Origin: Dehalobacter restrictus DSM 9455
GTDB lineage: Bacteria; Bacillota; Desulfitobacteriia; Desulfitobacteriales; Syntrophobotulaceae
NCBI RefSeq assembly: GCF_000512895.1
Contig: NZ_CP007033.1
Coordinates: 526,001-590,000, forward strand
Direction of reading: 5' to 3'
DNA length: 64,000 nt
Every line of letters starts with the position of its first letter. The first letter of the stretch is position 1. Under the pieces are notes generated by a model. It was not told the DNA's origin. It ran no database searches and was given only the letters and a program-made list of their open reading frames with translations. Positions 45,600-55,468 of the stretch are shown piece after piece. The translations under genes and the position numbers were made by a program.

Positions 45600-45854
45600 A
45601 TGACAAAAACCCTGTACGTGGGCAATCTCCCCTGGAGTACGACTTCAGAGGAACTGACTGAGTACTTTGCTCGGTTTGGCAATGTAATCGGCAGCAGAAT
45701 CATTACCGACAGAGAAACCGGTCGCTCAAGAGGCTTTGGCTTTGTAGAAGTTGCTTCAGAGGATGCCGAGCGCTTAGCAGAAGAACTTAACGGTAGTGAG
45801 TTCAATGGCCGTTCATTGACAGTAAACGAAGCGAGACCTCGCCAAACTGTCTAA
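45600..45854 (+). CDS. RRM-domain RNA-binding protein
   Basis: The 84-residue protein is one RNA-recognition motif with RNP2 LYVGNLPW and RNP1 SRGFGFVEV, like cold-shock RRM proteins of cyanobacteria and clostridia. It binds single-stranded RNA; targets are unknown. ATG 45600 follows GAGGTG. It lies between nadD and yqeK, an insertion in the usual order, and has its own terminator. Confidence 0.92.
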   Translation: MTKTLYVGNLPWSTTSEELTEYFARFGNVIGSRIITDRETGRSRGFGFVEVASEDAERLAEELNGSEFNGRSLTVNEARPRQTV

Positions 45855-45973
45855 TGTTTTTGGTTGGGGGTTTCTGTTAAGATAAATTCTGATCTTTAAT
45901 GAGTCGTAGGACTCTATATAAATAGCATGAAGAATCCTGGTTTATCTTACATTCTCAGACCCTGGACCCGAGA

Positions 45974-46008
45974 GAATACGGTACAGCAAACTGTACCGTA
46001 TTCTTGTA
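45974..46008 (+). terminator. Terminator after the RRM gene
   Basis: GAATACGGTACAG / CTGTACCGTATTC pair around CAAA, followed by TTGTAT. Confidence 0.8.
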
Positions 46009-46016
46009 TGACGCCC

Positions 46017-46034
46017 ATGGATGGCAAGGAGCGG
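46017..46034 (+). repeat. Dispersed intergenic repeat core
   Basis: ATGGATGGCAAGGAGCGG; its last 11 bases recur exactly at 58389-58399 and the whole matches 37005-37022 at 15 of 18. It sits just before the yqeK ribosome site. Confidence 0.6.
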
Positions 46035-46057
46035 TAAAATAAGAGAGGTTGAACGTT

Positions 46058-46642
46058 GTGAACGACCGGCTGGAATATTTCAGAACTTTAGCCTCACAAA
46101 AACTTTCGCTGGAAAGATTTCAGCACACGCTTGGGGTAGAGGCTCTGGCCGTGGAACTTGCCCCGAGGTTCGGTGTAAAAGAGGGAGATGCGGGCTTAGC
46201 TGCCCTTACCCATGACCTGGCTAAGGAGTACACTTATTTGGAGCAGCTGAAAAAAGCCCGGGAATGGAACCTTATTCTTTATCCGGAAGATATGGAAATT
46301 CCCCAGGTCATTCACGGAAGAGTCGCAGCTTATATGCTGCAGATTCTTTACGCGATAAAAAACGAGGATGTCCTGAATGCGGTTGCGAATCATACCTTGG
46401 GGAGACCGGGGATGTCCCCTCTGGAAATGTTGATCTACAGTGTCGATCTCACGGAACCCGGGAGGAATTTCCCCGGTGTAGACAAGCTTCGCCAGAAGTT
46501 GTATCATGACCTTAAGACAGGTACACTGGCTTGTGTGGAGCATACCTTGTACTATCTGAAGGAGAACAATAAACCGATTCATCCGCTGACAATTCTGACG
46601 TATGAAGATTTGAAAAATGGAAAAGCGTCTAAAGGAGGTTAG
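46058..46642 (+). CDS. yqeK: HD-domain hydrolase YqeK (diadenosine tetraphosphatase)
   Basis: The 194-residue HD-domain protein matches YqeK, which cleaves Ap4A to two ADP. Metal-binding residues are in RFQHTLGVEALA (first His), LTHDLAKEY (HD) and VIHGRVAAYML, ANHTLGRPG. GTG 46058 has AGAGAGG 9 nt upstream; TTG 46049 in frame is too close to it. It is followed after 3 bp by rsfS, the normal nadD-yqeK-rsfS order. Confidence 0.92.
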   Translation: MNDRLEYFRTLASQKLSLERFQHTLGVEALAVELAPRFGVKEGDAGLAALTHDLAKEYTYLEQLKKAREWNLILYPEDMEIPQVIHGRVAAYMLQILYAIKNEDVLNAVANHTLGRPGMSPLEMLIYSVDLTEPGRNFPGVDKLRQKLYHDLKTGTLACVEHTLYYLKENNKPIHPLTILTYEDLKNGKASKGG

Positions 46643-46645
46643 AAT

Positions 46646-46993
46646 TTGGAAATAAGTCATGACCAGCTGCAGAAAGTAGTTGACTTTATTGACGATAAAA
46701 GAGGCGGAAATATTCTGACCCTTGACTTAAAGGGAATATCCGTCATTGCAGATTATTTTATGATTGCCACGGGAAACAGCACGACTCAGACCAAAGCAAT
46801 TATCGAGTACCTTGCAGAAAAATTGCCCGAGGTCGGGATTCCGGTTTTAAGGATAGAAGGGCTTCCTGAAGCTCAGTGGGTGCTGATCGACTGTGGTGAT
46901 CTGGTTATACATATTATGACACCAGATACCAGAGAGTTTTATAGTCTGGAAAGACTGTGGGGCGATGCCCGGGAAGTCGTATTATATAATTAG
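46646..46993 (+). CDS. rsfS: Ribosome silencing factor RsfS
   Basis: RsfS binds L14 and blocks subunit joining when nutrients are short. The 115-residue protein shows DDKRGGNILTLDLKGISVIADYF, ATGNSTTQTKAI and WVLIDCGDLVIHIMTPDTREFYSLERLWGDA. TTG 46646 is the start, with AAAGGAGG about 8 nt before it. It ends the cluster; its stop codon is inside a terminator-like stem. Confidence 0.94.
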   Translation: MEISHDQLQKVVDFIDDKRGGNILTLDLKGISVIADYFMIATGNSTTQTKAIIEYLAEKLPEVGIPVLRIEGLPEAQWVLIDCGDLVIHIMTPDTREFYSLERLWGDAREVVLYN

Positions 46994-47025
46994 ATTTTAA
47001 TTTGGATATCCAATCTAATATTTTT
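46989..47025 (+). terminator. Probable terminator at the rsfS end
   Basis: ATTAGATT / AATCTAAT enclose an inner TTGGATATCCAA palindrome and are followed by ATTTTT. The stem overlaps the rsfS stop codon. Confidence 0.55.
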
Positions 47026-47026
47026 A

Positions 47027-47230
47027 CGCTTTGAAGGAAAGCAGTACCTGAAAGGGATGGATCAGAGAGACGGCGGTTGGTGTGAGCCGTTTTCACCAGG
47101 CGGGGAACTCGTTCCTGAGCAGTGTCCGGGCAGCAACGGATGCCGGTGAGAACCGTTATAATCTTTAAGCGCACAGAATTAGGGTGGTACCGCGGGAGCA
47201 AACTCTCGTCCCTTGGGGATGGGGGTTTTT
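47027..47230 (+). promoter_or_regulatory. T-box leader of leuS
   Basis: Stem I features are AGTACCTG, AGAGAG, TTGGTGTGAGCC and a specifier region GGAACTCGTTCCTGAG, where CTC (47108-47110) is a leucine codon. The T-box sequence AGGGTGGTACCGCG is at 47181-47194, then a terminator ending GGATGGGGGTTTTT. Uncharged tRNA-Leu should pair with it, form the antiterminator and allow leuS transcription. Confidence 0.92.
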
Positions 47231-47335
47231 ATCTATTTTTGGACTAGTAATATCTACCAGAAGAATGAACATTTGAAACATAAGGCAGGACAACTAAAGG
47301 CTGTTCTGTTGGAAAGAACTTTGGAGGTCGGATCT

Positions 47336-49828
47336 ATGCAGGAAAGATATTTATTCAACGAGATTGAGTCAAAATGGCAGAAAGCCTGGCTGGAGAACAA
47401 AGCAGGAAAAACTGAGGAGAATAGCGGTAAAGAAAAGTTCTATGCACTTGCCATGTTTCCATACCCATCTGGAAACTTACATATGGGACATGTCCGCAAT
47501 TATTCGATCGTTGATGTGATTGCCCGCTTCAAAAGGATGCAGGGCTATGATGTGCTGCACCCGATTGGCTGGGATGCCTTCGGCCTTCCCGCTGAAAACG
47601 CCGCGATCAAGCATCAGACACCGCCGGCAGAGTGGACCTGGAAAAATATTGCGAACATGAAGCGACAGCTTCAGGAAATGGGTATTTCTTACGATTGGGA
47701 TAGAGAAGTTGCAACCTGCCACCCCGAGTATTACCACTGGACGCAATGGATTTTTAATCAGTTCTATCAACATGGTTTGGTCTATAAGAAGAAAGCCGCT
47801 GTAAACTGGTGCCCGTCCTGCGCGACAGTGTTGGCTAACGAACAGGTCGTGGACGGTGCCTGCGAGCGTTGCGACACACCTGTTACCAAAAAAGATCTTG
47901 AACAATGGTTTTTCAAGATTACGGATTATTCGGAACAGCTCTTAAACGACCTTGATAAGCTCACCGGCTGGCCGGAAAAAGTAAAAACCATGCAGCGCAA
48001 CTGGATTGGCCGCTCTGAAGGGGCCGAAGCCAATTTTAAAATTGAAGGCACCACAGATATGATCACTGTATTCACAACCAGAGTCGATACGATTTTTGGC
48101 GTGAGCTATGTGGTTCTTGCCCCCGAACATCCGCTGGTTACACAGCTCGTCAAAGGAACACAGTATGAACAAGGCGTGCTCACTTTTATCGAGAAGATGA
48201 AAGGTTTGAACGAAATTGCGAGAACCTCATCGGAAGCAGAAAAAGAAGGGATGTTTATCGGACACTACTGCATCAACCCATTAAGCGGAGAAAGGATCCC
48301 GATCTGGATTGCCAATTACGTTCTTCTCGAATATGGAACCGGGGCTGTTATGGGGGTCCCGGGACATGATGAAAGAGATTTTGCCTTTGCCGGGAAGTAC
48401 GGTCTGCCGATTGCGAGAGTCATTCTTGATCCTAAAGTTTCCGCTGCAGATAAAGATATGCCGATGAAAGAAGCTTATATTGAAGACGGGACCATGGTCA
48501 ACTCCCTTGATTTTGACGGACTGGATAACCGGACGGCCTGGGGCAAGATGGCTGCCAAACTGGAAAAGCTGCAGCTTGGTGAGCGTAGAATCAATTACCG
48601 CCTTAGGGACTGGCTGATTTCCCGTCAGCGCTATTGGGGTGCGCCAATTCCGATGATTTACTGTGATACGTGCGGCGTTGTGCCTGTGCCGGATGATCAG
48701 CTGCCGGTGATGCTGCCCGATGATGTCGTGTTCAAGGCCGGTGAGAATCCGCTGACCACTTCCCAGAGCTTTGTGCAGACAACTTGTACGAAGTGCGGAG
48801 GCCCTGCCAGAAGAGAAACCGATACGATGGACACCTTCATGTGCTCTTCGTGGTACTATCTGAGGTATTGTGACCCGCGGAATCCGGATAAGGCTTTTGA
48901 CGAGAAAAACGCGGCCAAATGGATGAACGTCGACCAGTATGTCGGCGGTGTTGAGCATGCGATCCTGCATCTGCTCTATTCACGCTTTTTTACTAAAGCC
49001 CTGAGAGATTTTGGCTACCTCCAGGTGGATGAGCCGTTTGCAAATCTGCTTACCCAGGGAATGGTCTGCATGGACGGTTCCAAGATGTCCAAATCCAAAG
49101 GAAATGTCGTCAGCCCTGAGGAGATCATCAGCAAATATGGTGCAGACACGGCCAGAATGTTCATTCTGTTTGCTGCCCCGCCTGAACGGGATCTGGAGTG
49201 GAGCGAACAGGGTGTTGAAGGTTGCTACCGCTTTTTAAACCGTGTCTGGCGGCTTATTGTCCAGTATCAAGCTGCCTTGGCTTCTGCAGGAAATGGCAGT
49301 ACTGCACGTGAATCCTTCACGGAGCTCGATGCCAAAGCCAAACAAATGCGTTTTACCACACACAGTACCATCAGAAAGGTTACCAATGATGTCGGCAGCA
49401 GATTTAATTTCAATACCGCGATCAGTTCCATTATGGAATTGGTTAACGCACTTTACCTGTATAAAGAAGAAAAGGATGCCAACCTGGCCGTTGCCAGAGA
49501 AGGCATTGAAACACTGCTGAAGATCTTGGCACCGTTTGCCCCGCATATCACCGAAGAGCTCTGGGGAGAACTTGGAAACACCGAAAGCATTCATAAACAG
49601 GCCTGGCCCATTGAAGATGAGACGGCGCTGATCGAAGAGGAGATCACGATTATTCTCCAGGTAAACGGAAAAGTTCGCGACAAGGTTCAGGTCCCAGCCG
49701 AAATTTCTAAAGAGGAACTGGAAAAGATGATTCTGTCTTCAGAAAAAGTCAAACAGCACCTTAAAGGAAAAACCGTCATCAAAGTGATCACGGTTCTGGG
49801 TAAACTGGTGAATATCGTTGTGAGGTAA
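47336..49828 (+). CDS. leuS: Leucyl-tRNA synthetase
   Basis: LeuS charges tRNA-Leu. The 830-residue class Ia enzyme has the HIGH-like [16 protein letters not shown], an inserted editing domain (~220-420, [20 protein letters not shown]), zinc-type cysteine pairs ([28 protein letters not shown]), [14 protein letters not shown] and a C-terminal [14 protein letters not shown] domain. Start ATG 47336 has GGAGGT about 8 nt upstream; frames open further up run into the T-box terminator. Controlled by the T-box just upstream. Confidence 0.97.
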   Translation: MQERYLFNEIESKWQKAWLENKAGKTEENSGKEKFYALAMFPYPSGNLHMGHVRNYSIVDVIARFKRMQGYDVLHPIGWDAFGLPAENAAIKHQTPPAEWTWKNIANMKRQLQEMGISYDWDREVATCHPEYYHWTQWIFNQFYQHGLVYKKKAAVNWCPSCATVLANEQVVDGACERCDTPVTKKDLEQWFFKITDYSEQLLNDLDKLTGWPEKVKTMQRNWIGRSEGAEANFKIEGTTDMITVFTTRVDTIFGVSYVVLAPEHPLVTQLVKGTQYEQGVLTFIEKMKGLNEIARTSSEAEKEGMFIGHYCINPLSGERIPIWIANYVLLEYGTGAVMGVPGHDERDFAFAGKYGLPIARVILDPKVSAADKDMPMKEAYIEDGTMVNSLDFDGLDNRTAWGKMAAKLEKLQLGERRINYRLRDWLISRQRYWGAPIPMIYCDTCGVVPVPDDQLPVMLPDDVVFKAGENPLTTSQSFVQTTCTKCGGPARRETDTMDTFMCSSWYYLRYCDPRNPDKAFDEKNAAKWMNVDQYVGGVEHAILHLLYSRFFTKALRDFGYLQVDEPFANLLTQGMVCMDGSKMSKSKGNVVSPEEIISKYGADTARMFILFAAPPERDLEWSEQGVEGCYRFLNRVWRLIVQYQAALASAGNGSTARESFTELDAKAKQMRFTTHSTIRKVTNDVGSRFNFNTAISSIMELVNALYLYKEEKDANLAVAREGIETLLKILAPFAPHITEELWGELGNTESIHKQAWPIEDETALIEEEITIILQVNGKVRDKVQVPAEISKEELEKMILSSEKVKQHLKGKTVIKVITVLGKLVNIVVR

Positions 49829-49834
49829 GACAGT

Positions 49835-50554
49835 TTAAGAAAATAGCTGTTCAAGAGGGACAGACAAGCCTTCAAAATATAGAGACTTGATCGTATCACT
49901 GCTCTGATAAACGCGGTATTCCCTGATGTCCAGTTCGGCAAAGCAGTATAAATAGACTTCTTTGCGCCAGGGATTCACAATCCAATATTCCGATATACCG
50001 GCCTGCAGATATAAATTTAGTTTTTTCAGCAGGTCTTTTTTTTGTGTGGAATCGGACAATACTTCAAGAACTAGGGTAGGTACGCCGGTATACCTGCCTT
50101 TTTCATTGATATTTTCAGTATCGCAAATCACAATCATATCAGGCTGGACAACATTTTTATTGTCACTGACTGAAAGGGTTACGTCGAACGGAGAAGTCAA
50201 CGGACGGCATTTCTTGCCTTTGAAATAGTTGTACAGGACATTGGATATTTCCATGATGATGCACTGGTGGTCATAAGTAGGTGAAGCCAAAAGGTAGACC
50301 TCTCCGTCAATATACTCGTAGCGGTTTTCACTTGATTCAGAAAGCATTAAAAAGTCTTCATACGTGATCTTCTCTTGGTCCCAGAAATAGATTTCAGCTT
50401 TTTCAGCAACGACTGAAACATCTTTTCCGGGCTCCTCATAGCGTCTAACAACTACTGTTTTTTTGCCGTTTTTCGTGATGATAATGTCTTCAAACCAGGC
50501 TAGCTTCAGATAGCGGCCAAAATTATTCTGGGCTTCAGTTGAGGTAATTTCCAT
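49835..50554 (-). CDS. Phd/YefM antitoxin domain fused to Uma2-family nuclease
   Basis: The 239-residue protein has two parts. Residues ~1-50 (EITSTEAQNNFGRYLKLAWFEDIIITKNGKK) look like a Phd/YefM antitoxin DNA-binding domain. Residues ~62-239 are a Uma2/DUF820 restriction-like fold: YEYIDGEVYLLASPTYDHQ, QPDMIVICD, PTLVLEVLSDSTQKKDLLKKLNLY and EYWIVNP, with the PD-(D/E)xK-type acidic residues. Uma2 proteins are abundant but of unclear role; the fused DNA-binding part suggests self-regulation. ATG 50554 follows GGAGGT. Direct repeats TTAGCTAATA lie at its promoter. It converges on leuS with no terminator between. Confidence 0.85.
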   Translation of the reverse strand: MEITSTEAQNNFGRYLKLAWFEDIIITKNGKKTVVVRRYEEPGKDVSVVAEKAEIYFWDQEKITYEDFLMLSESSENRYEYIDGEVYLLASPTYDHQCIIMEISNVLYNYFKGKKCRPLTSPFDVTLSVSDNKNVVQPDMIVICDTENINEKGRYTGVPTLVLEVLSDSTQKKDLLKKLNLYLQAGISEYWIVNPWRKEVYLYCFAELDIREYRVYQSSDTIKSLYFEGLSVPLEQLFS

Positions 50555-50569
50555 TAGAGCACCTCCGCG

Positions 50570-50626
50570 TTAGCTAATATAAAAAATTAGCTAATACAAT
50601 TGTAACATATTTACCAGTTGTGTCAA
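50570..50626 (-). promoter_or_regulatory. Promoter and TTAGCTAATA operator repeats of the Phd-Uma2 gene
   Basis: On the minus strand TTGACA (50626-50621), 16-bp spacer, TACAAT (50604-50599) form a promoter. Directly downstream, around the transcription start, TTAGCTAATA occurs twice (50570-50579 and 50587-50596, 17 bp apart), each containing the palindrome TTAGCTAA. They are likely operators for the Phd-like domain. Confidence 0.65.
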
Positions 50627-50644
50627 ATTAAAATAATACAGTTA

Positions 50645-50683
50645 AAACCAGCCACGATTCGAATAGAGAATCGTGGCTGGTTT
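50645..50683 (-). terminator. Terminator of the small Tyr-rich-protein gene
   Basis: AAACCAGCCACGATTC and GAATCGTGGCTGGTTT form a perfect 16-bp stem. On the minus strand it is followed by TTTT. Confidence 0.8.
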
Positions 50684-50745
50684 GCCACGGACAATGACAC
50701 GAAGTGCCTGGTGTCAACACGTTAGGGATAACAAAGTGTTCAACT

Positions 50746-50762
50746 GGCCTAATGCTGCGGTG
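50746..50762 (+). repeat. Dispersed intergenic repeat core
   Basis: GGCCTAATGCTGCGGTG, 15 of 17 identical to 36986-37002. It follows GTTAGGGATAACAAAG, which also resembles the GGATAACAAGG part of that locus. Confidence 0.55.
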
Positions 50763-50787
50763 CAATTCAGAAGATCAGAATGAGGAA

Positions 50788-51084
50788 TCAATAATAAGGG
50801 TATGGCCTGTAAGGCCCGTACGGGTAGGGGCCATAAGCAAAACGGGAACCGTAGGCCAGGCCTGCGCCGTAAGCAAAAGGAACACTTAGTGCTAAAGCGG
50901 CTATAGCCAGGAACGGAAGAAACAGAAATCCTGGGTTATTGGAATGAAACAGAATACCGTCCTGACGGACTTCAACAATTTGTCCGTGGTAGCTTTTACC
51001 GTCAAAGAGACTTACTGTGGCCTGATTCCCTGCATAAGGAGCAACAAGCTCATAATTCAGATGGGTTCCTCTAAATAATGTCAT
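50788..51084 (-). CDS. Small membrane protein with Tyr/Pro/Gly-rich tail, unknown function
   Basis: I do not recognise this 98-residue protein. It has a short beta-rich first half (YELVAPYAGNQATVSLFDGKSY..GQIVEVRQDGILF) that could be a small SH3/Sm-like barrel. One hydrophobic helix (FLFLPFLAIAALALSVPFAYG) follows, then a tail of GYP/PYG repeats ending RPYPYY. Such tails occur in spore-coat and surface proteins of Firmicutes, so a spore or envelope role is a guess. ATG 51084 follows AAGGAGG at about 16-22 nt; GTG 51099 overlaps that site, so the start is uncertain by five codons. It has its own terminator. Confidence 0.6.
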   Translation of the reverse strand: MTLFRGTHLNYELVAPYAGNQATVSLFDGKSYHGQIVEVRQDGILFHSNNPGFLFLPFLAIAALALSVPFAYGAGLAYGSRFAYGPYPYGPYRPYPYY

Positions 51085-51284
51085 TGGGAGTAAGAGCACC
51101 TCCTTGTAAAAATTTGCCAGTTTCGGCTGATATATTCTATGTTTTGGAATAGAAATGGGAACATTCTCATGATCAGGTTTAAAGTTTAAGCGCGCTGATT
51201 AACTTGGAAACGGCAAAAAAGTAATCCACACAAAGGAATTTGAAAATAAATGGAGAATAATGGAAAAAGAGGAGGTATGGACGA

Positions 51285-51857
51285 TTGGAGAAAAAGCTGA
51301 GGCTGCTTTGGTGGGGCATTTTGGGTGTATTACTGGTTCTGGCCGCTGTGAAACTGTTTTTGCCAGTAAACAGTCCGGTTGAAGTTAATCAGGCAGAAGA
51401 AAACAGGGAGATTGTAGTTTATATTTCGGGTGCAGTTGTGCATCCCGGTCTTTTGCACCTCTCTTTGAATGCCAGGTTGGATGATGCGCTGCAGGCAGCG
51501 GAACTGACAGCTGAAGCTGACCTTGAAGTATTGAATCCTGCCCAAAAGCTCAAGGATGGACAAAAAATAATTGTGGCCTCAAAGAGTACCGGAACGGGTC
51601 AATTAACCGGAAAGACCGAAAACAGCGCAGCTCAGCCGGGTACAACAGGTGGATTATCGACAAAGGTCAATATCAATACCGCAGGTATTAATGAACTGGA
51701 TACTATTCCGGGGATCGGTCCGGCCTTAGCCCAGCGAATTATTGATTATCGTACGGAAAACGGGTGGTTCTCCGCACCGGAAGAGATTCAAAATGTTTCG
51801 GGGATCGGTTCAAAGACCTATGAGAAAATGGAGAAGTATATCTCTGTCGGTTCGTAA
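51285..51857 (+). CDS. comEA: Competence protein ComEA (DNA receptor)
   Basis: ComEA binds incoming double-stranded DNA outside the membrane during transformation. The 190-residue protein has an N-terminal anchor (LLWWGILGVLLVLAAVKLFL), an SLBB-like region (EIVVYISGAVVHPGLLHL), a Ser/Thr/Gly linker and C-terminal helix-hairpin-helix repeats (VNINTAGINELDTIPGIGPALAQRIIDYR). TTG 51285 is the start, behind GAGGAGG; an ATG at 51277 is out of frame. The next gene is comEC, which is interrupted. Confidence 0.93.
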   Translation: MEKKLRLLWWGILGVLLVLAAVKLFLPVNSPVEVNQAEENREIVVYISGAVVHPGLLHLSLNARLDDALQAAELTAEADLEVLNPAQKLKDGQKIIVASKSTGTGQLTGKTENSAAQPGTTGGLSTKVNINTAGINELDTIPGIGPALAQRIIDYRTENGWFSAPEEIQNVSGIGSKTYEKMEKYISVGS

Positions 51858-51907
51858 CGTGATAAAGCAGTATGTTTGAGGCAAGTCTGCGGGCCACAAT
51901 ATCCGCA

Positions 51908-51924
51908 TGCCATGAATGGCACAA
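51908..51924 (+). repeat. Dispersed intergenic repeat core
   Basis: TGCCATGAATGGCACAA, 16 of 17 identical to 63650-63666; palindromic. It lies between comEA and comEC. Confidence 0.6.
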
Positions 51925-52025
51925 TCCGCAAATAGCTGCGCTGCGTTATCCTATTCCGCTCATAGCGGAACTGTAGCTCTCGGACTGAGCATAGGGTGTT
52001 TGCATACCAAAATGAGAAAAAGGTC

Positions 52026-54575
52026 ATGAAGGGGCATGAAAGCGTCATGAAAGATAAACTGGTCAGTCAGGCTATAGCTGTGCTGACAGGTGGATTGCTG
52101 GCCGTTCAAAGTGAAAAAGAAGTAAGAATATTCATATTGGCCATTTGCTTGCTTTTAGCTATAGGAATTGTGGTTATATGGAAACCGCTCGATTTTTTTG
52201 GTAGGGCTTCCAAACCTGAAGCGGTACTGCTGGCCTGCGGGCTTTTAACAGGTTTTTTGTATGGGATGCCGGCAGAGAACAATATCGCTTCTCCGCTGCT
52301 TATAGAAAGAATTGAGATACAGGGCAGATTATCGGATTGGCGGATTAATGATAAGACCGGCCAGGGTATTTTCATCCTGGAAGATGTCTATCCCGGAACG
52401 GAAGAACGCTTGGGGGAAAAATACAATTTTCGTGTTTATCCCGAAAAAGATGGGGTATATATGAAGGGATGGGATCGAGTTAAGCCCGGAGACACCATCT
52501 TGGTCACAGCCAGACTGGAACATCCCAAACCTCCGGGAACAGAGGGCGAATTTGACCTTCCGCTTTATTATGCCGTAAGAGGCTTAAGCGGTACGATTAC
52601 AGCCTTCGGGGAAGCTGATGTACTGGAGGAAGGTGTTCCGGGTTTTACCTGAAGGATACGTCAGCATGTACATGATATTCTGACCGCGTCCTGGCCGGAG
52701 CAAGCCGGTATTCTTGAAGGAATTTTGTTTGGGGATTCCAGCGGGATATCTGCGAAAACACTGGAGATGTACAAGGCCGCAGGAGTCATGCATGTTTTTG
52801 CGGCTTCGGGATCTAATGTGGCCTTTGTGATGGCCCTGGCATGGCTGTTTCTGTTTGGCCTGCCCCGGAAAGCCAGGATTGTCGCAACGATTGGAGTTAT
52901 CTTGTGTTATGCAGTCTTATGCAACGGTAATCCGCCTATCTTACGGGCAACCATTTTAGGAACCTCAGTCTTAATCGGCCGCTTAGGCAGTGGAAAGATG
53001 TCGCCGCTTAGATGGCTTCTCTTTGCTGCGTTGATTCTTTATTTATGGAATCCTTTATTTTTGCGTGATATAGGTTTTCAGCTTTCCTTTGCTGCTACTT
53101 GGGGAATGCTGGTTCTATCACCCCAGTTGATGAAAAATGCCTGGTTCGGCAGGCTGCCTGAATTACTGAGACTGCCTGCAGCAGTATCATTTGGGGCTCA
53201 GATTGCCGTGATACCCATTATGATGAATGTTTTTCACAAACTGTCTCTGGCTGGGCTGGTCACCAATATATTTATCCTTTTTATGCTCGGCGCAGTTCTG
53301 CAGATCGGGCTTATTGGAACGGTACTGATTTTTGTTCCGGGTATCCCATCCGTTTTTTTTCAAGCTGCAGTATGGCTGCTTGAGATCTCTGACCGTATAT
53401 TGACGCTGATTGCATCTTTCCCTTGGGCCTATTTCTGGGTATTAAACCCCGGCCTGGCCTTTTGGATAGCCTGGTATGGATTTTTGGCAGCGATGCTATT
53501 CGGTACAGAAAGAATACAATTCATTTCGAACGTACAGGTCAGAAGACTCAGAACGACAGCGAAGAGATTACAATTTCTGCCCTACCTGTACAGAATGGTT
53601 GACACGCTCAAACTTGGAAAGAACGAAAATAAGCCACACCATATGGGATATTCTAATCTGTGGTCTGCAAAGTTCCTAGATTCTGCCAAACAACTAATTC
53701 CTGCGAAACTGTTAAGTTTTATCAAATTTAGACATGTCTTTGCTTTGCTTATGATGCTGCTGCTCTGGCACCCCTGGTCGGCCGGCAATGCCCTGGAAAT
53801 TTCGTTTATTGATGTGGGCCAGGGGGACTGTATCCTAATTCAGACAGCCCGAGAGAACCTGCTTGTCGATACCGGTCCCCGTAGGGAGAACTACAATGCA
53901 GCGGAAAAAATTGTGCTTCCTTATTTGATGGAAAAAAGGATAGGTCAACTGGATTTTCTTTTTATCACGCACGAGGATGCTGATCATTTGGGAGGGGCGC
54001 AATATCTGCTGGCCAATTTGCCTGTGGCAAAAGTCGCAGTACCCGAAGCGGGTGATAGAATAACAAATGAAGAATGGCAGTCGGGAATTCCAGCGGAATA
54101 CTACCGGAACGAAGAAAAGTTTGTAACGCTCAAGGCAGGGGATTATATCCATTTTTCTTCCGGTTTGCAGATTGAGATTATGGCCCCGGTCGAAGAAATG
54201 AACAACACCGGCGCTGATTCGAATAATAATTCTCTGGTGATACAGATGGAATATCTGGGAAAGAAAATCCTATTGACGGGAGATATGGAAGCAGAAGAAA
54301 TGGAATCCATCTCAGACAGAGGAACTGACTGGAATTCGAATTTTATAAAAGTTCCACATCATGGCGGAAAAGGCTCTCTGGATACAGCTTGGTTTGACAG
54401 TACCAATCCCCGGGCGGTGTTTGTTTCTGTAGGCAAAAACAGCTTTGGTCATCCTTCCCGGGAGGTTATCAACTACTGGGAAGAAAGAGGTGTACCTATA
54501 TATCGGACAGATATGGACGGGACAATACAATTGATGATCAATAAAAAGGGCTGTCAGATAACGACAGGCAGGTGA
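52026..54575 (+). pseudogene. comEC: Competence channel protein ComEC, split by an in-frame TGA
   Basis: ComEC forms the membrane channel that takes up single-stranded DNA. The frame encodes an N-terminal DUF4131 region (two helices, then a beta domain), a multi-helix Competence domain (MHVFAASGSNVAFVMALAWLFLFG onward) and a C-terminal metallo-beta-lactamase-like domain (ISFIDVGQGDCILIQ, THEDADHLGG, KVPHHGG). All parts are in one frame except for a single TGA at 52650-52652 between DUF4131 and the channel. The second open part begins only at 52725 without a good ribosome site. The 5' start is 52026 or 52047. Either a nonsense mutation or a sequence error explains it. Confidence 0.85.
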
Positions 54576-54661
54576 CAGCTGCAAATTTCTTTTTTATCCA
54601 AATTTATGCTATAATCAACAACTGAACGAATAATTCACACGTTGAAAAGGAGTTATCGATC

Positions 54662-55180
54662 ATGGAAAAACCGATTGTAACAATTGAAATGGCCAACGGG
54701 GATGTCATTAAGGCCGAGCTTTATCCTGAAATAGCCCCAAATACTGTCAATAATTTTATTTCATTAATTAAAAAGGGCTTCTATAACGGTCTGATTTTTC
54801 ACAGAGTCATTCCTGGTTTTATGATTCAGGGAGGATGCCCGCAGGGTTCGGGAATGGGCAATCCAGGCTACAGTATTAAAGGGGAATTCTCCGGTAACGG
54901 CTTCAAGAATGATCTGAAACATAGCCGTGGAGTCCTGTCTATGGCCCGCTCCAGAATGGAAGATTCAGCCGGTTCTCAGTTTTTTGTCATGGTTAATGAT
55001 GCACCTCATCTTGACGGTCAATATGCAGCTTTTGGCAAGGTGATCGAAGGCATGGAATCTGTTGATCATATTGTTTCTGTCGAAAGTAACTATCAGGACA
55101 GGCCCAATCAGGAACAGGTAATGAAAAGCGTAACCGTCGACACCAAAGGTGTAGATTACGCTGAACCAGAAACCGTCTAA
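54662..55180 (+). CDS. Cyclophilin-type peptidyl-prolyl isomerase
   Basis: The 172-residue protein speeds proline isomerisation in the cytoplasm (no signal peptide). Cyclophilin motifs are complete: FHRVIPGFMIQGGCPQGSGMGNPGY (catalytic Arg), RGVLSMARS, SAGSQFFVMVNDAPHLDGQYAAFG. AAAAGGAG precedes ATG 54662. It stands alone, with a terminator region downstream. Confidence 0.95.
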   Translation: MEKPIVTIEMANGDVIKAELYPEIAPNTVNNFISLIKKGFYNGLIFHRVIPGFMIQGGCPQGSGMGNPGYSIKGEFSGNGFKNDLKHSRGVLSMARSRMEDSAGSQFFVMVNDAPHLDGQYAAFGKVIEGMESVDHIVSVESNYQDRPNQEQVMKSVTVDTKGVDYAEPETV

Positions 55181-55321
55181 ATATTTTGGTCTGAAACATC
55201 AAATTAGTCCAGTAAAGACTAATTTTATACGGAAATACAAAAAATATCAAAGAACATGAATAAAAAGAGGAAGTGCATGGAAATAATACCAAATGAACAT
55301 CTCTTTTCTCCTCCTCTTTCT

Positions 55322-55354
55322 TTCCCCTTCATCCGTTGAGGGGGACTTTTTTTG
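55322..55354 (+). terminator. Terminator downstream of the cyclophilin gene
   Basis: TCCCC and GGGGGA flank a ~12-nt segment and are followed by CTTTTTTT. An A-rich GAGGAAG / CTTCCTC-like pairing just upstream (55263-55320) may add a second stem. Confidence 0.6.
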
Positions 55355-55468
55355 TTGTAAGATCCCAATGATCTTTGGTTGAAAAGTTATTTGTTCTGCG
55401 TTATAGTAGAGATAATTCAAAATAATTACTAAATAGGTCATTTTGGGAAGAGAGAGGAAGATATTTTA

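Noticed and set aside
48281-48970. 229-codon minus-strand frame opposite leuS
   Set aside because: Shadow of leuS with no supporting features.
52650-52652. Selenocysteine reading of the comEC TGA
   Set aside because: No stem-loop of SECIS type was recognised just after the codon, ComEC is not a known selenoprotein family, and the site is not a catalytic position.
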